A stretch of 5,594 nt of DNA from NCBI GenBank assembly GCA_958417695.1, contig CATZDQ010000115.1, positions 1 to 5,594 of the forward strand. The letters run 5' to 3'. The stretch comes from an uncultured Clostridiaceae bacterium. Its GTDB lineage: Bacteria > Bacillota > Clostridia > TANB77 > CAG-508. The notes below the pieces were generated by a model. That model saw only the letters and a program-made list of their open reading frames with translations. It ran no database searches and was not told the origin of the DNA. Both the position numbers and the translations under genes were made by a program. How positions within the stretch are numbered: position 1 is the stretch's first letter; each line of letters begins with the position of its first letter. Below are positions 4,779 through 5,594 of this stretch, piece after piece.

Positions 4779-5594
4779 TTATTTCATTATTAAATTGGTC
4801 ACGGTTCCTTTAGAAAATAACGAAGAATTGATACGTACCGTAATGTTTGAATAACCCGTAATATTTACGCAAATATGGTTAACTTCATAACCACCTTGTG
4901 AAAATAAAGTAGTACCATCTCCTATAACCACTAAAGTAGCACTAGAGTTACCATTGCTTGTAAATTTGTCAATGGTTAATGTTGAGCAATGGATATCTGA
5001 AAACGTCATATAAGTTGTGCCACCATTTGCTTGCCAGACATATTCTGGTATAGTCATTCCATTACTTGCTTGATAACCGTCATTATAGGCATTATTGACA
5101 TCTGTACCATTTCCTGTTATTTTTTGTCCATTTACCCAGGCAGTTACACCACTACTTAGATTATTAGCATTGGCAGTTGCTTGTGTCTGACTTGCTAAAC
5201 TATTGGCCGTTACTTTTCCTGCTCCATTATGATATCCTGCTGGAATGGTATAGGTTTGTCCACAATTTAAGTTACTACTGATGGCTCCTCGGTTAAGCAT
5301 TGTGCCAGTTAATAGTTTTCCTCCACTATAGGCTTTATATCCAGCTAATATTTTATCTGCTGTCGCATTGGTCTGGGCCAGCAGAGAATTTATAGTATTT
5401 AATTGATTTTGTAAGTCCTGTATTTTAGCTTCTTTTTCACTTACTTGTTTTTTTAATGCTTCTATTTCTATATCTTTGGAAGCAATTTGTGCCTTTAAGT
5501 CAGCTATTTCCTTTTGTAATTCTGCAATTTGTGCTTGTAAATCTTCTATTTGCTTCTTTAACTCTACATTTTCTGTTTGTAAGCTAGCTATTTG
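4779..5594 (-). CDS. Coiled-coil protein with phage tail-fibre-type repeats, 5' end outside window
   Basis: The frame is open to the window edge, leaving 271 visible residues. Residues 1-74 are a textbook coiled coil of eleven unbroken heptads: position a is I, N, I, I, I, I, I, V, I, L, L (residues 2, 9, 16 up to 72) and d is mostly Leu. Then come a tail-fibre-type repeat NATADKILAGYKAYSGGKLLTG (76-97), the motif YTIPAGYHNGAGKVTA (115-130) known from phage structural proteins of Firmicutes, and a second repeat (139-161) with GVTAWVNGQKITG. After these a Tyr/Asn/Gly segment NAYNDGYQASNG (168-179) leads to a beta-rich C-terminal domain (180-271) I cannot assign. This is an elongated fibre with a terminal domain, probably extracellular or part of a phage-tail-like structure. 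The same repeats occur in the prepilin-like gene downstream, with an unrelated-looking C-terminus. The N-terminus, which would show a pilin leader, signal peptide or tail-attachment domain, is not visible. An ATG at 5300 is internal and not the start. Confidence 0.88.
   Translation of the reverse strand, partial: QIASLQTENVELKKQIEDLQAQIAELQKEIADLKAQIASKDIEIEALKKQVSEKEAKIQDLQNQLNTINSLLAQTNATADKILAGYKAYSGGKLLTGTMLNRGAISSNLNCGQTYTIPAGYHNGAGKVTANSLASQTQATANANNLSSGVTAWVNGQKITGNGTDVNNAYNDGYQASNGMTIPEYVWQANGGTTYMTFSDIHCSTLTIDKFTSNGNSSATLVVIGDGTTLFSQGGYEVNHICVNITGYSNITVRINSSLFSKGTVTNLIMK

Noticed and set aside
4779..5300. The coiled-coil gene starting at the ATG at 5300.
   Set aside because: The same frame stays open for 98 more codons to the window edge and encodes a perfect heptad coiled coil. 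The only GGAGG upstream of this ATG is about 19 bases away, too far to act.
3370..5594. Target genes of a diversity-generating retroelement.
   Set aside because: Variable tips on fibre proteins suggest it, but no reverse transcriptase, no template repeat and no C-type-lectin-like terminus are visible in the window.
3370..5594. A prophage region.
   Set aside because: Only fibre-type repeats are phage-like. There is no capsid, terminase, integrase, holin or lysin gene and no attachment site in view, so prophage status cannot be claimed.

Overview
The window looks like chromosomal DNA from a low-GC Gram-positive bacterium, most likely an uncultured anaerobic gut Clostridia lineage. The reasons are the strongly AT-rich sequence and codon use, AGGAGG-type ribosome binding sites, TATAAT-type promoters, a tRNA-dependent amidotransferase operon, and a prepilin-like protein of the 'KGVTMVALVITIIV..ILAGVSI' type that I associate with gut clostridial genomes. 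The taxonomic placement is inference. All six genes read on the minus strand, so the biological order runs from high to low coordinates.

Upstream (right) part, 5594 to 3321. The first gene (4779-5594) enters from beyond the window. It encodes an eleven-heptad coiled coil, then phage tail-fibre-type repeats, then a beta-rich C-terminal domain, and it ends at a clean intrinsic terminator. A 233-bp AT-rich gap follows with two possible promoters and a short tandem repeat. Next is a small DUF1653-family gene (4288-4545). After a 126-bp gap with its own promoter and an 11-bp inverted repeat comes a GTG-started gene (3370-4161) for a type IV prepilin-like protein that carries the same kind of tail-fibre repeats. 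A strong hairpin terminator starts right behind its stop codon. The two -10 regions at 4209-4214 and 4675-4680 share 21 identical bases.

Downstream (left) part, 3312 to 1. A near-ideal promoter (TTGTAA, 17 bp, TATAAT) drives gatC, gatA, an unrecognised 185-residue gene, and gatB (its 3' end is outside the window). GatCAB converts Glu-tRNA(Gln) to Gln-tRNA(Gln), and in many bacteria Asp-tRNA(Asn) to Asn-tRNA(Asn). GatA keeps all catalytic residues. The extra gene sits between gatA and gatB with gaps of only 6 and 17 bases, so it is part of the operon and probably translationally coupled to gatA. It faintly resembles the SatD family.

The most interesting points are the pilin/tail-fibre hybrid architecture repeated in two neighbouring genes with different C-terminal domains, the promoter element shared across the locus, and the unknown gene inside the gat operon. 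No tRNA, rRNA, CRISPR array, insertion sequence or attachment site was found. No gene-free stretch exceeds 300 bases.
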